Below, piece after piece: positions 5,462 to 5,773 of a stretch of DNA of 5,773 nt. Source of the DNA: an uncultured Lachnospiraceae bacterium (lineage in GTDB: Bacteria; Bacillota; Clostridia; Lachnospirales; Lachnospiraceae); NCBI GenBank assembly GCA_902796045.1, contig CADBNQ010000118.1:1-5773 (forward strand), written 5' to 3'. The notes under the pieces are model-generated. The model searched no databases. It worked only from the letters and a program-made list of their open reading frames with translations, and had not been told where the DNA came from. The first letter of the stretch is position 1; every line of letters starts with the position of its first letter. A program made the position numbers and the translations under genes.

Positions 5462-5773
5462 ATGTTTGGGAAGAAAAAAGACACTGGTCATGAAGACCAC
5501 CAGATTGATGATCATACAGTAACCCCCGATGTTTCTTTAGAGATAACTGCAGAGGATCCACCTGCTGCAGGGACATCGACAGATGAAACGACAGGATCTG
5601 AGGAGAAGGCTGCAGAGGACTCTTTTCTGCCTGGAGAAGGCATGGGAGGGGGCTACAGATCTTCCCGGAAAGACAGCGGCTCTACGAATGGGTTTCTCAG
5701 GTTTTTGCAGGGTATCGGCCTGCTTGTTTTTATGATCCTTCTTTCTTTAGCCCTTACTTTTGCGCATTCTCTC
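5462..5773 (+). CDS. Single-pass membrane protein of unknown function, 3' end off window
   Basis: The frame from the ATG at 5462 stays open to the window end (104 codons). An AGGAAAAGG ribosome binding site (5444-5452) lies 9 nt before it. Residues 1-78 are hydrophilic, acidic and low in complexity (many Asp, Glu, Thr, Ser, Gly) after a basic start MFGKKK; they should be disordered and cytoplasmic. Residues about 81-101 (FLQGIGLLVFMILLSLALTF) form a membrane segment. This layout, with a cytoplasmic tail, one membrane helix and then an outside domain, is shared by cell-wall enzymes and regulators such as MltG, LCP proteins and penicillin-binding proteins. The diagnostic domain is missing, so I do not name it. 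It has its own promoter and follows a strong terminator, so it is a separate unit from the DivIVA-like gene. Confidence 0.75.
   Translation, partial: MFGKKKDTGHEDHQIDDHTVTPDVSLEITAEDPPAAGTSTDETTGSEEKAAEDSFLPGEGMGGGYRSSRKDSGSTNGFLRFLQGIGLLVFMILLSLALTFAHSL

Overview
The window reads like a chromosome segment from a clostridial Firmicute, probably Lachnospiraceae or a near relative. This is inferred from the style of the proteins (a DivIVA-domain coiled-coil protein, a B. subtilis-type Fe-S PurF relative, an 11-segment NSS transporter), the AGGAGG-like ribosome binding sites and the SigA-like promoters. There is no rRNA or other taxonomic marker. All genes are on the + strand. I see no tRNA, rRNA, CRISPR array, insertion sequence, attachment site or origin.

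Layout: (1) positions 1-390 hold the 3' end of a sodium:neurotransmitter symporter (NSS) family gene, cut by the window edge. (2) 450-2042 is complete prfC, peptide chain release factor 3. (3) 2103-3512 is a PurF-family protein that keeps the PRPP-binding loop and the four Fe-S cysteines but has lost the catalytic N-terminal Cys and the other glutaminase residues. (4) 3533-4093 encodes a very acidic, cysteine-free 186-residue protein that I do not recognise. (5) 4094-4334 is a regulatory gap with a perfect 14-bp palindrome, an AT tract, a strong SigA-like promoter and a leader of about 115 nt. (6) 4335-5264 encodes a DivIVA-domain coiled-coil protein. (7) 5299-5338 is a 17-bp perfect-stem intrinsic terminator. 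(8) An extended -10 promoter near 5396 precedes a truncated gene starting at 5462, which encodes an acidic tail followed by a membrane segment.

Genes 1 to 4 are separated by gaps of 59, 60 and 20 nt with no convincing terminator between them, so they could be cotranscribed. The PurF-like gene and the unknown acidic gene (20-nt gap) are the most likely operon pair. The DivIVA-like gene looks like an independent single-gene unit with its own promoter and strong terminator. The main point of interest is the PurF paralogue: by eye alignment it should not be able to use glutamine, yet the rest of the enzyme looks intact.
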